Below are positions 1 to 7,765 of a stretch of 64,000 bases of DNA, piece after piece (position 1 is the first letter of the stretch; each line of letters begins with the position of its first letter). Both the position numbers and the translations under genes were made by a program. Under the pieces are notes generated by a model. It had not been told where the DNA came from. It worked only from the letters and a program-made list of their open reading frames with translations, and ran no database searches. The stretch lies in contig NZ_AVPJ01000007.1 of the NCBI RefSeq assembly GCF_000768705.1, positions 124,001-188,000 of the forward strand, written 5' to 3'. The DNA comes from Knoellia sinensis KCTC 19936 (GTDB taxonomy: Bacteria; Actinomycetota; Actinomycetes; Actinomycetales; Dermatophilaceae).

Positions 1-286
1 CAACCACAAGCATCGCCCGCCGAGGTGTCCGGCTGATGGGTTCGAGCGCAACCGTCACGGACTGGTCACCCAGCGTGCCCGTCAGGCTTGAGGCGTTGAT
101 CTCGGCGTCGGACCGACCGGCGCGAACCGTGAGCACTCCCAGGACGTCGTCGCCGGCGCGCGTCACATCGCTCAGGGTGGCGGGCAGGGGTCCCGACGGC
201 TCAGCCGCAACCCCAGGAGCCATCCACCCCAAGAGAATGGACGCAACGAGGGCTGCGAGAGGGCCCGAAGGCCGACCCCAGTTCAT
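1..286 (-). CDS. TadB-like pilus platform protein, VWA type (partial, N-terminus only)
   Basis: The reading frame starts at an ATG 11 nt beyond the cpaF stop codon and runs off the window edge, so only about 95 residues are visible. It opens MNWGRPSGPLAALVASILLG, a signal peptide or membrane anchor, then an exported segment that reaches RRAMLVV exactly at the edge. That string looks like the first strand of a von Willebrand A domain, where DxSGSM would follow. In actinobacterial Tad loci the gene after cpaF often encodes a TadB inner-membrane platform protein with an N-terminal VWA domain. Position and N-terminus fit that; the F domain itself is outside the window, so the assignment is an inference. 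Confidence 0.6.
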   Translation of the reverse strand, partial: MNWGRPSGPLAALVASILLGWMAPGVAAEPSGPLPATLSDVTRAGDDVLGVLTVRAGRSDAEINASSLTGTLGDQSVTVALEPISRTPRRAMLVV

Positions 287-297
287 CTGGCGAGAAA

Positions 298-1680
298 TCA
301 CGGGCCAACTCCGCGGACGAACAGGTGTGGGGGCAGTTCGACACCATGATCTGCAAGATCCTGCGTGAACTTGGGCCGCAGACCCGTGCTGACGAGATGA
401 CCCAGGAATCGGCCCGACTGGTCCCGCCCAGCGGCATAGTCGAAGGTGAAGAGATCCTGCATGGTGACGACGTCGCCTTCCATGCCGACAACTTCCGTGA
501 TGGCGACGATGCGCCTCGTGCCGTCCTTGAGTCGCTGCTGCTGGACGACGAGGTCGATACCGCTGGCGACCTGTTCACGGATGGCCCGGACGGGCAACTC
601 AAGGCCGGCCATGAGGACCATGGTCTCGAGGCGCGACAAGCTGTCGCGTGGACTGTTGGCGTGCACAGTCGTGATCGAGCCGTCGTGCCCGGTGTTCATC
701 GCCTGAAGCATGTCCAGGGCGGCACCGTCACGGACCTCACCCACGATGATCCGGTCCGGCCGCATACGCAAGGCGTTCTTGACGAGGTCTCGGATCGCAA
801 TGGCGCCGCGGCCTTCGATGTTCGCCGGACGGGACTCCATCCGCAGGACGTGCTCCTGGTGGAGCTGCAGCTCTGCGGCGTCCTCAATGGTGATGATGCG
901 CTCATCCTCAGGGAGGAAGGAGGAGACGACGTTGAGCGTGGTCGTCTTCCCGGAGCCGGTTCCACCAGAGATGATGATGTTGCGACGTCCAACAACGCAC
1001 GCGTGGAGGAAGTCGCGGACGGGCGCTGACATGGTTCCGAAGGCAATGAGGTCAGCGTCGGTGAACGGGTCCGTGGCGAACTTTCGGATCGTCAGCATCG
1101 CCCCATCGAGGGCGATCGGCGCGACCACAGCGTTGACGCGAGAGCCGTCGGGCAGGCGCGCATCTACCAAAGGGCTGGCCTCGTCGATACGGCGACCAAC
1201 GCGCGAGACGATCTTGTCGATCGTGCGACGAAGGTGAGCATCGTCAGCAAAGGTCGTCGACGCCGCGTGGATCTTGCCGAGGCGTTCGATGTAGATCTGG
1301 TCAGGGCCGTTGACCATGATCTCCGTGATGTCGGGGTCCCGAAGCAACGGCTCCAGTGGCCCATGCCCCAAGATGTCGTCCGAGACCTCTTGCGCGATTC
1401 GCGTGCGGTCGGCATGCGACAACGGCTTCTGTTCAGTCGCGATCACCTCGGACAGCGCAAGTCGCACGTTCGAAGCGATCTCGCCCTCGGTGAGGTGAGG
1501 GTCGTAGAGCTTGGCACCGAGAGACTCGAGAAGGGTCTGGTGGACGCGCCCCTTCACGCCCGCGAAGGGGTCCTCTCCACGGCGATGGCGGGCACGTCGC
1601 GTCGGGCCGGCGACGGTTTGATTGGGCTCGGCTGCAGACTGAGAACTGCGGGCACTGTCCAGGCGATCGGCGAGACTCAT
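298..1680 (-). CDS. cpaF: CpaF/TadA family pilus assembly ATPase
   Basis: Cytoplasmic secretion ATPase of the GspE/TadA family, 460 aa, which should power Flp pilus assembly. The Walker A motif GGTGSGKTTTLN lies at about residues 239-250, followed by the acidic ITIEDAAELQ (Asp box) region, GEVRDGAALDML (Walker B side) and TTVHANSPRDSLSRLE (His box). The N-terminal 45 residues are charged and probably flexible; residues 50-200 form the usual N-terminal domain of CpaF proteins. The start codon overlaps the end of cpaE by 4 nt, implying translational coupling, and a TadB-like gene follows. Family and role are secure; whether the pilus serves adhesion, DNA uptake or something else is not shown. 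Confidence 0.96.
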   Translation of the reverse strand: MSLADRLDSARSSQSAAEPNQTVAGPTRRARHRRGEDPFAGVKGRVHQTLLESLGAKLYDPHLTEGEIASNVRLALSEVIATEQKPLSHADRTRIAQEVSDDILGHGPLEPLLRDPDITEIMVNGPDQIYIERLGKIHAASTTFADDAHLRRTIDKIVSRVGRRIDEASPLVDARLPDGSRVNAVVAPIALDGAMLTIRKFATDPFTDADLIAFGTMSAPVRDFLHACVVGRRNIIISGGTGSGKTTTLNVVSSFLPEDERIITIEDAAELQLHQEHVLRMESRPANIEGRGAIAIRDLVKNALRMRPDRIIVGEVRDGAALDMLQAMNTGHDGSITTVHANSPRDSLSRLETMVLMAGLELPVRAIREQVASGIDLVVQQQRLKDGTRRIVAITEVVGMEGDVVTMQDLFTFDYAAGRDQSGRFLGHLVSTGLRPKFTQDLADHGVELPPHLFVRGVGP

Positions 1681-2855
1681 CGACGGCTCCTCAGCAGCCC
1701 GCGGCCCCGGCGACTCGGTTCTTCGCTGGAAGTCGAGAGGGGTTCAACCCGCAGATGGCGCTCGGCAAGGCTGCGGAGCGCAGCACTCACCGGGTGCTTG
1801 GGTGAGGTAAGGACAATCGCGTCACCCCGGTTGATGGACGCTGGTACATCCAAACTGTTCGGCACCGAGACGCCGATCGGGCGCTTGAGCACCGTCTCGA
1901 CGTCCTCAGCACGGAGGCCCACCTTGGCGTCTGCACGGTTGAGAACGATCACTCGGCTGTCCGCCGGGTGCCCGAGCAGGTCCAGCGTGTCGAGGGCGAG
2001 TCGGAGATTCTTCACAGCCGGGATGTCGAGCGTCGCAATAAGGACTGACAGGTCCGACCCGTCGAAGGCCGCCAGAACATGTTCGGTGAAGCTCGGCGGC
2101 GTGTCGATGAAGACGTAGTCGTATTCCGTGCGGGCAACCCGCAACAACTCCGCGATGCTGCTCACGGGAACGCGATCTGCCTGCGCCGGATCCTGCGGAG
2201 CAGCGACGACGTCGAGGCCGCTCGCAGCATGCTTCACGACGAGTGACGCGAGACCCGCAGGGTCGAGGTGGCCGCTCATTGATGCCACGTCTGCAATGGA
2301 GGACGACGGGAGCAACTGCAGGCTGATGGCGACGTCCCCGAACGCGAGGTCGAGGTCGATCAGGAGGGTCTTGGCACCCGTCGCGGCGAAGTGGACGGCG
2401 AGGTTGGTGCTCAGCGTCGTCTTGCCGACACCGCCCTTGGCCGAGAAGACCGTGATCACACGTGCGTGCCGCCCACCGCCACCCGGGTCCGTTGCTCCGG
2501 TCAGGCGAGCGGTGAGCTCGTGGCTACGGCGGACCGCGTCGGCCACGGCCTGGAGATCCTCAGACCCCACGACTTCACGCACTCCGGCTCGCTGAGCCTG
2601 GCTGAGCGCATTCACCTCGAGCCGATGCCGGAGGACGACCACCCCGACGTGCGGCCGGTCGAGGCTCAGCGCCTCGGCGAGATCGCAGGCCGAGTCGAGA
2701 GCGACCTCGGGTCCGATGACGACGAGGTTGATCTCGGAGTGCTCCTGAACTGCGCGCCCGACCGCAGCCGCACTCTCTAGGAACGTGACGTCCCCGCCGA
2801 GCGCGAAACGGTACTTCTCAGGTGCGCCCGGATCGTGGTCCCAGAGGATGTTCAC
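1677..2855 (-). CDS. cpaE: CpaE/TadZ-like ParA-family ATPase
   Basis: 392 aa. Residues 1-120 form a receiver-like N-terminal domain without a clear phosphorylation site; residues 130-370 form a MinD/ParA-type ATPase with the deviant Walker A motif KGGVGKTT at residues 140-147, then LLIDLDLAFGD and DYVFIDTPPSF. In Tad systems CpaE/TadZ localises the pilus machine, usually at a cell pole. It overlaps cpaB upstream and cpaF downstream by 4 nt each, so the three are one translational unit. The C-terminus is basic (RRGRGLLRSRR). Confidence in the family is high; the polar-localisation role is by analogy. Confidence 0.93.
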   Translation of the reverse strand: MNILWDHDPGAPEKYRFALGGDVTFLESAAAVGRAVQEHSEINLVVIGPEVALDSACDLAEALSLDRPHVGVVVLRHRLEVNALSQAQRAGVREVVGSEDLQAVADAVRRSHELTARLTGATDPGGGGRHARVITVFSAKGGVGKTTLSTNLAVHFAATGAKTLLIDLDLAFGDVAISLQLLPSSSIADVASMSGHLDPAGLASLVVKHAASGLDVVAAPQDPAQADRVPVSSIAELLRVARTEYDYVFIDTPPSFTEHVLAAFDGSDLSVLIATLDIPAVKNLRLALDTLDLLGHPADSRVIVLNRADAKVGLRAEDVETVLKRPIGVSVPNSLDVPASINRGDAIVLTSPKHPVSAALRSLAERHLRVEPLSTSSEEPSRRGRGLLRSRR

Positions 2856-3673
2856 TGGGCACCCCCTGAGCCACCTTGGGTGGTGCCGCCAAGCGTAAGG
2901 TCGGTCTGCCCCGGCACCTTGTCGAATGTGACGTCCGATCCGCGCAGACCGGCATACAAAGTCCTGGACTGGATGGCGTGCACGAGTCGCACCGAGTCCG
3001 TGGGCGAGACGGCCACCGTCACCAGGAACGACGGCTGACGGTTCTGTTGCTCATCGGCCGCCTTCTCGTCCTCGTCACTGACGAACGAGGTCCGCCCCGG
3101 GGTCAGGGCAGCTTCGCCCTTGCCGATGACGAGGACATCTCCGAGGAGAACGTTGGTCCCCTTGAACTCAAAGTCATTGAAGGCTTTGTCGGCCTCCGAG
3201 ACGCCAGGAAGTTTCACGAGTTTGTGCGTCTCGTAGATCGCGATCTTGCTGCCGGGAGTGACGAAGGAGCCGACCCGTGCCGGGTCCGTGAGTTCGACCG
3301 AGATCGCGACCATGCCACCAGGAACCTCTATGGCCTTCGTGCCCAATTGTGTCTTGCCGAATCGGGCTTCTTGGATGTACTCGCCCGGCGCAATGTCGAC
3401 GGTAGCAACGAGTTCACGATTACCGTCCGTGATCTGCGTGAGCGCACCAGCGGGCTGGCCCTTCGCAGCCACGGTCGTCTGCACGATCAGTTCCTGCCGC
3501 ACGGCGTCCTTGAGCGACGTGCCCGATGGGATGAGTTGCTGGCTGACGTAGACCTTCCGCGGCTGCTGCGACTCAACGGCTCGGCTGTCTGCTCCTCGGA
3601 CGTAGACGAGGACCAGAATCGCTCCGACCAATGCCAGTGCCGTGGCGAGGATGATGGCCATGCTGCGTTTCAT
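2852..3673 (-). CDS. cpaB: Flp pilus assembly protein CpaB (RcpC)
   Basis: 273 aa. One N-terminal membrane anchor (residues 4-24, AIILATALALVGAILVLVYV) leads to an exported SAF domain typical of CpaB/RcpC, starting at VYVSQQLIPSGTSL and continuing through VATVDIAPGEYIQ. The second half (VAISVELTDPARVGSFVTPG onward) is the RcpC/CpaB C-terminal domain. The protein is thought to sit in the envelope and help guide or modify the pilus. It lies 51 nt beyond the TadG-like gene and overlaps cpaE by 4 nt. Nothing unusual is seen in length or motifs. Confidence 0.92.
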   Translation of the reverse strand: MKRSMAIILATALALVGAILVLVYVRGADSRAVESQQPRKVYVSQQLIPSGTSLKDAVRQELIVQTTVAAKGQPAGALTQITDGNRELVATVDIAPGEYIQEARFGKTQLGTKAIEVPGGMVAISVELTDPARVGSFVTPGSKIAIYETHKLVKLPGVSEADKAFNDFEFKGTNVLLGDVLVIGKGEAALTPGRTSFVSDEDEKAADEQQNRQPSFLVTVAVSPTDSVRLVHAIQSRTLYAGLRGSDVTFDKVPGQTDLTLGGTTQGGSGGAQ

Positions 3674-3724
3674 GGGTGTGCTCTCAATCGGTGATGGTGC
3701 TGAGACAGAAGTGGGCCGGCTTGT

Positions 3725-4978
3725 TCACCCTGCGGGGACGACGCCGATGGAACCGAAATCGTTGTCACCGGGAACGGGCGCCACGACGGTGTCGGTGTTG
3801 ATCACGCCGGAGACGAACCAGCCGGCAAGACAGCGAGACCCACCGCCGTTGCAACTTTCCGTTCCGCCGTTGATGCGGTGGCCGGTTCCGCTGACCTTGT
3901 AGCCGCTGAGGTAGAACTTGGCCCAGCCCTTGACGTAGTACCAGGTCTGACCGCTGCCCTGCCCACACAGCGGCGAGGATGATGGCGGGGTGCCACTCGG
4001 TGACGATGATCCAGGCACGTTGGCCATGCAGTAATGGACGGGAATGTCGATGACCTTTCCCAGCAGGGGAGCCGGGTCACCACATACCGAAGGCCAGTTG
4101 TTGCCAGGCTTGCCCTGGATCCACAACGGTGGCGACACCGCGCTGGAACAGCCAGAACCCTCCAAGTAACTGAACGCCCCCGGGTTGTCGTGACCGTTCC
4201 AGTTCTCGCACGGATTTCCGGGATCCATGGAGTTGTATGCGATGTAGAGGCGGACCTCGTTGGCCAACGGCAGGGCTGGCTGCCCAGACCCCCCGTAACC
4301 CCAAGGGTTCCCGCTGCCGTAGACGGGTGCCGCTGCATAGTTGGTGCCCGAGCCGCTTGCGTGGTCCCACTCGCATTGCGAGATCGTGATCGGGGCTTTG
4401 AGCGAGACGCCCGCTGGAGCACCCCAGGCCGCTCGGGCGCAGGCACTCACGGACGACCCTTGGGATCCCGTGATGGTCTGGGCAAGGAAGTACGGCAGGA
4501 TCGTGGGGTCGGCGCCTGCCGACTCCGTGCGGGACCGCAACTCCACAAAGGGAAACCCGTCAAGTTTGGCCGTAGGCGGGGGGCAATCCGTCACAGTGCC
4601 GTACAACCCGGGATCACAGTCATCGGTTCCAAGTTGCCACGGGTCGCCATCGGCCTTTTCCGCGCAGATGGGGCCGACCTGTGCCCGGTCGTCGGCAGCG
4701 TTCGCATCGACTTGCTTCTCAAGCGCGATCAAGGTGCTTCCTGAATTAGAACACTGGGTGCCGGTGGTGTCGGTTCCACAGACACGTGCCAGTTCGAGAA
4801 CTGCGGAATCTGCACCGTTCTGGAGTTGACGTCGTTCCCACATCAGGTTTCCAACGTCGATGGTCAGCGCGCCGAATCCCAGAAGAACGCCAGCACCGAG
4901 CAGAAACGCCACGATCGTGGTCACCGCGCCTCGTTCCGGGCTCCCGGCACGGGTGCGCGACTTAAGGTGGCTTGCCAT
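3725..4978 (-). CDS. TadG-like pilus protein (Flp pilus-assembly N-terminal region)
   Basis: 417 aa from the ATG whose A is the last base of the tadE stop codon; a 48-codon upstream extension is open but would overlap tadE and is less likely. Residues 12-40 (ERGAVTTIVAFLLGAGVLLG) match the TadG/TadE-type prepilin-like N-terminus, followed by GALTIDVGNLMWERRQLQNG, the usual TadG motif. The remaining 350 residues are exported, rich in Gly, Ser, Pro and Cys, and probably disulfide-bonded; they resemble no domain I know. It is probably a minor pilin or envelope-anchored pilus component. Its place between tadE and cpaB supports this. Confidence 0.82.
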   Translation of the reverse strand: MASHLKSRTRAGSPERGAVTTIVAFLLGAGVLLGFGALTIDVGNLMWERRQLQNGADSAVLELARVCGTDTTGTQCSNSGSTLIALEKQVDANAADDRAQVGPICAEKADGDPWQLGTDDCDPGLYGTVTDCPPPTAKLDGFPFVELRSRTESAGADPTILPYFLAQTITGSQGSSVSACARAAWGAPAGVSLKAPITISQCEWDHASGSGTNYAAAPVYGSGNPWGYGGSGQPALPLANEVRLYIAYNSMDPGNPCENWNGHDNPGAFSYLEGSGCSSAVSPPLWIQGKPGNNWPSVCGDPAPLLGKVIDIPVHYCMANVPGSSSPSGTPPSSSPLCGQGSGQTWYYVKGWAKFYLSGYKVSGTGHRINGGTESCNGGGSRCLAGWFVSGVINTDTVVAPVPGDNDFGSIGVVPAG

Positions 4979-5367
4979 CAGTAGCACTCCATGTGTCCCG
5001 TGGATGAAAGCTGAGGTTGAGCGAGCGATGATCCTCCGCCGGGAAGGATCGTCAGAATGTCGTCCAAGAAGATCCAGGTGAATGGTTCCGACGCGGCCGG
5101 AACAACCACAACCGTGCCGCACTGTGCCCCGGGGCTCGCGGTAACAGTTCGGTTGGGGGATGCAGCCTGTGCGCGTGCCTGCACATTTGCGGCGTCGCCC
5201 TCGAAGGCGTAGATGCGCGCACCCTCGCGGGCTGCGTTGCTGAGGATGATCTGGGTGTGGAAGGCGCGCCCGAAGTCGACGATGCCCGCCAGCAGGATGA
5301 TGAGCATCGGGAAGACGAGGGCGAACTCAACTGCCGCTGCGCCTGTTTCACTGGGCCGCTTGCGCAT
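4978..5367 (-). CDS. tadE: TadE family minor pilin
   Basis: 129 aa. The N-terminal stretch ETGAAAVEFALVFPMLIILL (residues 7-26) is the TadE signature: an acidic residue, AAVEFALV and a hydrophobic helix. It is followed by GIVDFGRAFHTQ and NAAREGARIYAFEG, also characteristic. Such proteins are processed like Flp pilins by a prepilin peptidase and act as minor pilins. The gene starts 9 nt after the second flp gene and its stop codon overlaps the next start by one base, so it is inside the tad operon. Confidence 0.92.
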   Translation of the reverse strand: MRKRPSETGAAAVEFALVFPMLIILLAGIVDFGRAFHTQIILSNAAREGARIYAFEGDAANVQARAQAASPNRTVTASPGAQCGTVVVVPAASEPFTWIFLDDILTILPGGGSSLAQPQLSSTGHMECY

Positions 5368-5376
5368 GAGCCCTCA

Positions 5377-5538
5377 TCACCAGGGCCACAGTGTCGCGGC
5401 GTCAAAGAGGCCGAACACCTTGGATCCGAGTGTGGCGACCGTCGCCATGATCACGGCAGCGATGCCAGCCAACAGGAGGCCATACTCCACGGCCGTAGCG
5501 CCGAACTCGCGATCCCAGTCGCGCATGGGTCTACGCAT
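5377..5538 (-). CDS. Second Flp/Fap pilin, 53 aa
   Basis: A short gene that length filters miss. It encodes MRRPMRDWDREFGATAVEYG and then a hydrophobic helix LLLAGIAAVIMATVATLGSK, ending FDAATLWPW. GATAVEYGLLLAGIAAVI is the Flp pilin core, nearly identical in style to the pilin encoded upstream (GATAVEYGLLVALIAAVI). It lacks the longer leader seen in that protein. Translation could also begin at the second Met (codon 5). It lies downstream of a strong hairpin that separates it from the first pilin gene, and 9 nt ahead of tadE, so it may be a low-level minor pilin. Confidence 0.85.
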   Translation of the reverse strand: MRRPMRDWDREFGATAVEYGLLLAGIAAVIMATVATLGSKVFGLFDAATLWPW

Positions 5539-5561
5539 GCTCAATCCTTAGGTAGAACTCA

Positions 5562-5599
5562 GGGTTGGGTGGCGCGCTAACGGCAACGCCACCCAACCC
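5562..5599 (-). terminator. Hairpin between the two flp genes (attenuator or terminator)
   Basis: A perfect 13-bp stem, GGGTTGGGTGGCG paired with CGCCACCCAACCC, with a 12-nt loop. It starts 18 nt beyond the stop codon of the major flp gene and ends 24 nt before the start of the second one. No long T run follows on the minus strand. Position suggests partial termination or mRNA-end protection, so that the major pilin is made in excess over the assembly genes. Confidence 0.75.
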
Positions 5600-5616
5600 A
5601 CGTGAGAAGGCTTCGG

Positions 5617-5814
5617 TTACTTAATGGCCTGCTCGATCGTCTTGAATGCGCCATTGATCTTGCCGCCGAGGAGGACGACAGTCGCAACGATCACTGCGGC
5701 GATGAGGGCCACGAGGAGGCCGTACTCCACAGCGGTTGCGCCCTTCTCGTTGGTCATCAGCGAGCGGAGTTTGTCGGTGGCGCGGATGTGAGCCTTGATG
5801 AGTGAACTGGTCAT
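5617..5814 (-). CDS. flp: Flp family type IVb major pilin
   Basis: 65 aa from the ATG preceded by AAGGAGAG, an excellent ribosome binding site 4 nt away; longer open frames upstream are non-coding. A 24-residue basic leader (MTSSLIKAHIRATDKLRSLM) precedes the mature region NEKGATAVEYGLLVALIAAV, with the Gly-x-x-x-x-Glu-Tyr core (ATAVEY) that defines Flp pilins and marks the prepilin peptidase site. The hydrophobic helix and the short tail GGKINGAFKTIEQAI are typical. It is first in the tad operon and followed by a hairpin, consistent with high expression of the main pilus subunit. Confidence 0.95.
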   Translation of the reverse strand: MTSSLIKAHIRATDKLRSLMTNEKGATAVEYGLLVALIAAVIVATVVLLGGKINGAFKTIEQAIK

Positions 5815-5951
5815 TGAACTCTCCTTCGGAGGACGTGGTGTGTGACCGGGGAGGCGAAGTCGCTCGCCAACGCCATGAAGCGTCGCTGAAGTACCCACCC
5901 CGTCGGAACGGGTGAACGGTCACACCGTTCGACGCCGAACAGCCACAACGC

Positions 5952-5969
5952 ATCGGCCGAACGGCCGAT
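5952..5969 (-). terminator. Small hairpin downstream of lpqB
   Basis: ATCGGCC-GAAC-GGCCGAT forms a 7-bp stem with a 4-nt loop, 27 nt past the lpqB stop codon and about 140 nt upstream of the flp start. It is a plausible end for the mtrA-mtrB-lpqB transcript, although no U tract follows. Confidence 0.5.
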
Positions 5970-5995
5970 CCGGCACAACGCCCGGATGTGCTGCG

Positions 5996-7765
5996 TCAGC
6001 GGGCAGGAACCGCGACGTCCGTACCCGTCCCCAGGGAGATCCACTGCTGCCCGGCGCGGCTCAGCACCGACCCGATGGAGGTCGTGAGCACGATGTCGCG
6101 CTCACCCCCTGTCGACGTGATCGAGGTGGCTGTGGGCGCCTCGGCGAGCGCCTGCTCCTCGCCGTCGACGGAGATGATGTGGGGGCGCCGCTTCTCCGAC
6201 GACCCTGAACGTTGGCCGAGGGTGGCCAGGGTCAGGTCCGACAGCCACACGAGCCCCGCGAGCGCCGTGAGGTTCACGGCGAGCCGCCGCGGCTCGGACA
6301 GCCGCACGGGTTCACCAGCCCGGCCGCGGTGCACGCCCGCGATGTCGATCCGGGGGTCCTTGCCGTTGACGGCGGTGTGCAGGATGGCGACGCGGTCACC
6401 GTCGAAGGAAGGCTTGGCCTCGACCACGAGACGCTTGTCCAGCCACCCCGCTCCGATCGGCTTGGCGGTCACCGGGTCCGACGTGGCCGGGTCCGACCTC
6501 ACGTCGAAGGCCCACAAGCGGTTCGCCGACTGGTCGTCCAGGCCGATCGCGCCAGCCCAGAGATAGCCGCGCGTGTCGTATGCCGGGTGCCCGACGCTGG
6601 TGCCGAAGAACGCCATCTCGTAGCGCGTCGTCCCGCGGAACCGGGAGAGCCCCTGCCCGTCAGGATCGACGGCGGCGAGCTCCGCCCCGTCAGCCGAGAG
6701 CGCGAGAGAGCGGAAGTTCGGCTGGATGTCGACATGACCCGAGCGGCGCGGGTCGCGGTCGATGATGCTCGTGCTCGGCAGGATGAAGAGATTGGCGCCG
6801 CGACGGATGACGGGGCGGCCGAGGTTCGGCGGGGAGAGCGACGGGAAGCCCACGTCCGCCACGGTTCGCACGGGCAGCTCGACTCCGGGCAGCTCGAGCG
6901 AGGTGTCACCGATACGGATTCGGACGCCCTGGATCGTCGGGTCCTGGAGGAGCGTCGCCACGAGCTGGGCCCAGACGTTCTCACGCTGGGTCTGGTCGGT
7001 GGGGACGCGGCCGGTGATCTCGACGCGCGCCACCCCGTCGGAGACGGAGACGGAGTCGGCCGTGAGCCGGGATCCCGGCGGGATGTCGTTGCGCACCGAA
7101 CCTGCGAGGTATGCCGGTGGGGGCTGGAGCTGGGCCCGCGCCAGTCGCGTGGGGAGATGGTCTCGAGCAAACCAGCGCCGGTCCGGGACCAAGGCACGAC
7201 GGTCACTGGCGATGTAGTTGACGGTGTAGGGCCGGAAGAGTCCGCCGACGTCGGAGGTCGTGATCCAGCGCCCGAACTCCTTCGGCAGGTTGCTGATCCG
7301 CCACTCGCCGCCGATGCGGGCGAACTCGACGGTCATCGCACGGCGGGTGCCGACGGCGGCGCTGACATAGCGCCCGTTGGTGTCGATGGTCGCTTCAACT
7401 GCGGTGGAGATCTCGGCGGCGTTGTCGGCTTTGGCGTTCACCGTGAGGGGGGTGCTGGTCGAGTAGATGACGACCTCGCCCTCGGGCGCCCACACCTTGA
7501 TGGCGTCGGGGGTCAGGTATTGGCGCGCGGTTTCGTAGTCGCCGTCGCTCGCGGCCCCGGCGCGGACGAAACCCCGCAGGATCTCGTCCTGGCTGTCGCC
7601 GCGGCCCGGCGGTGGGAACACGGCGCGCACGACCTGCTCGTCACCGCCGCGCACCTCGAGACCCTGACGGACCTCCTGGTCGGTGCGGAAGCTCGGGCTG
7701 CAGCCTGCGAGCACGAGCAGCCCGGTCAGCGCTGCGGCGACGGCCGCAAGGACGCGACGTCTCAC
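5996..7765 (-). CDS. lpqB: Lipoprotein LpqB, partner of MtrAB
   Basis: 589 aa. The N-terminus MRRRVLAAVAAALTGLLVLA ending in the lipobox LAGC (Cys 22) marks a lipoprotein. A GerMN-type domain covers roughly residues 190-290 and the LpqB beta-propeller-like C-terminal region the remainder. In mycobacteria LpqB binds the extracellular part of MtrB and tunes the MtrAB response that controls cell-wall and division genes. The start overlaps the mtrB stop by 4 nt and the order mtrA-mtrB-lpqB is the conserved one, so the identification is firm. Confidence 0.95.
   Translation of the reverse strand: MRRRVLAAVAAALTGLLVLAGCSPSFRTDQEVRQGLEVRGGDEQVVRAVFPPPGRGDSQDEILRGFVRAGAASDGDYETARQYLTPDAIKVWAPEGEVVIYSTSTPLTVNAKADNAAEISTAVEATIDTNGRYVSAAVGTRRAMTVEFARIGGEWRISNLPKEFGRWITTSDVGGLFRPYTVNYIASDRRALVPDRRWFARDHLPTRLARAQLQPPPAYLAGSVRNDIPPGSRLTADSVSVSDGVARVEITGRVPTDQTQRENVWAQLVATLLQDPTIQGVRIRIGDTSLELPGVELPVRTVADVGFPSLSPPNLGRPVIRRGANLFILPSTSIIDRDPRRSGHVDIQPNFRSLALSADGAELAAVDPDGQGLSRFRGTTRYEMAFFGTSVGHPAYDTRGYLWAGAIGLDDQSANRLWAFDVRSDPATSDPVTAKPIGAGWLDKRLVVEAKPSFDGDRVAILHTAVNGKDPRIDIAGVHRGRAGEPVRLSEPRRLAVNLTALAGLVWLSDLTLATLGQRSGSSEKRRPHIISVDGEEQALAEAPTATSITSTGGERDIVLTTSIGSVLSRAGQQWISLGTGTDVAVPAR

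Noticed and set aside
4979-5122. N-terminal 48-codon extension of the TadG-like gene
   Set aside because: It would overlap tadE in another frame and displace the prepilin-like N-terminus; the ATG joined to the tadE stop is better.
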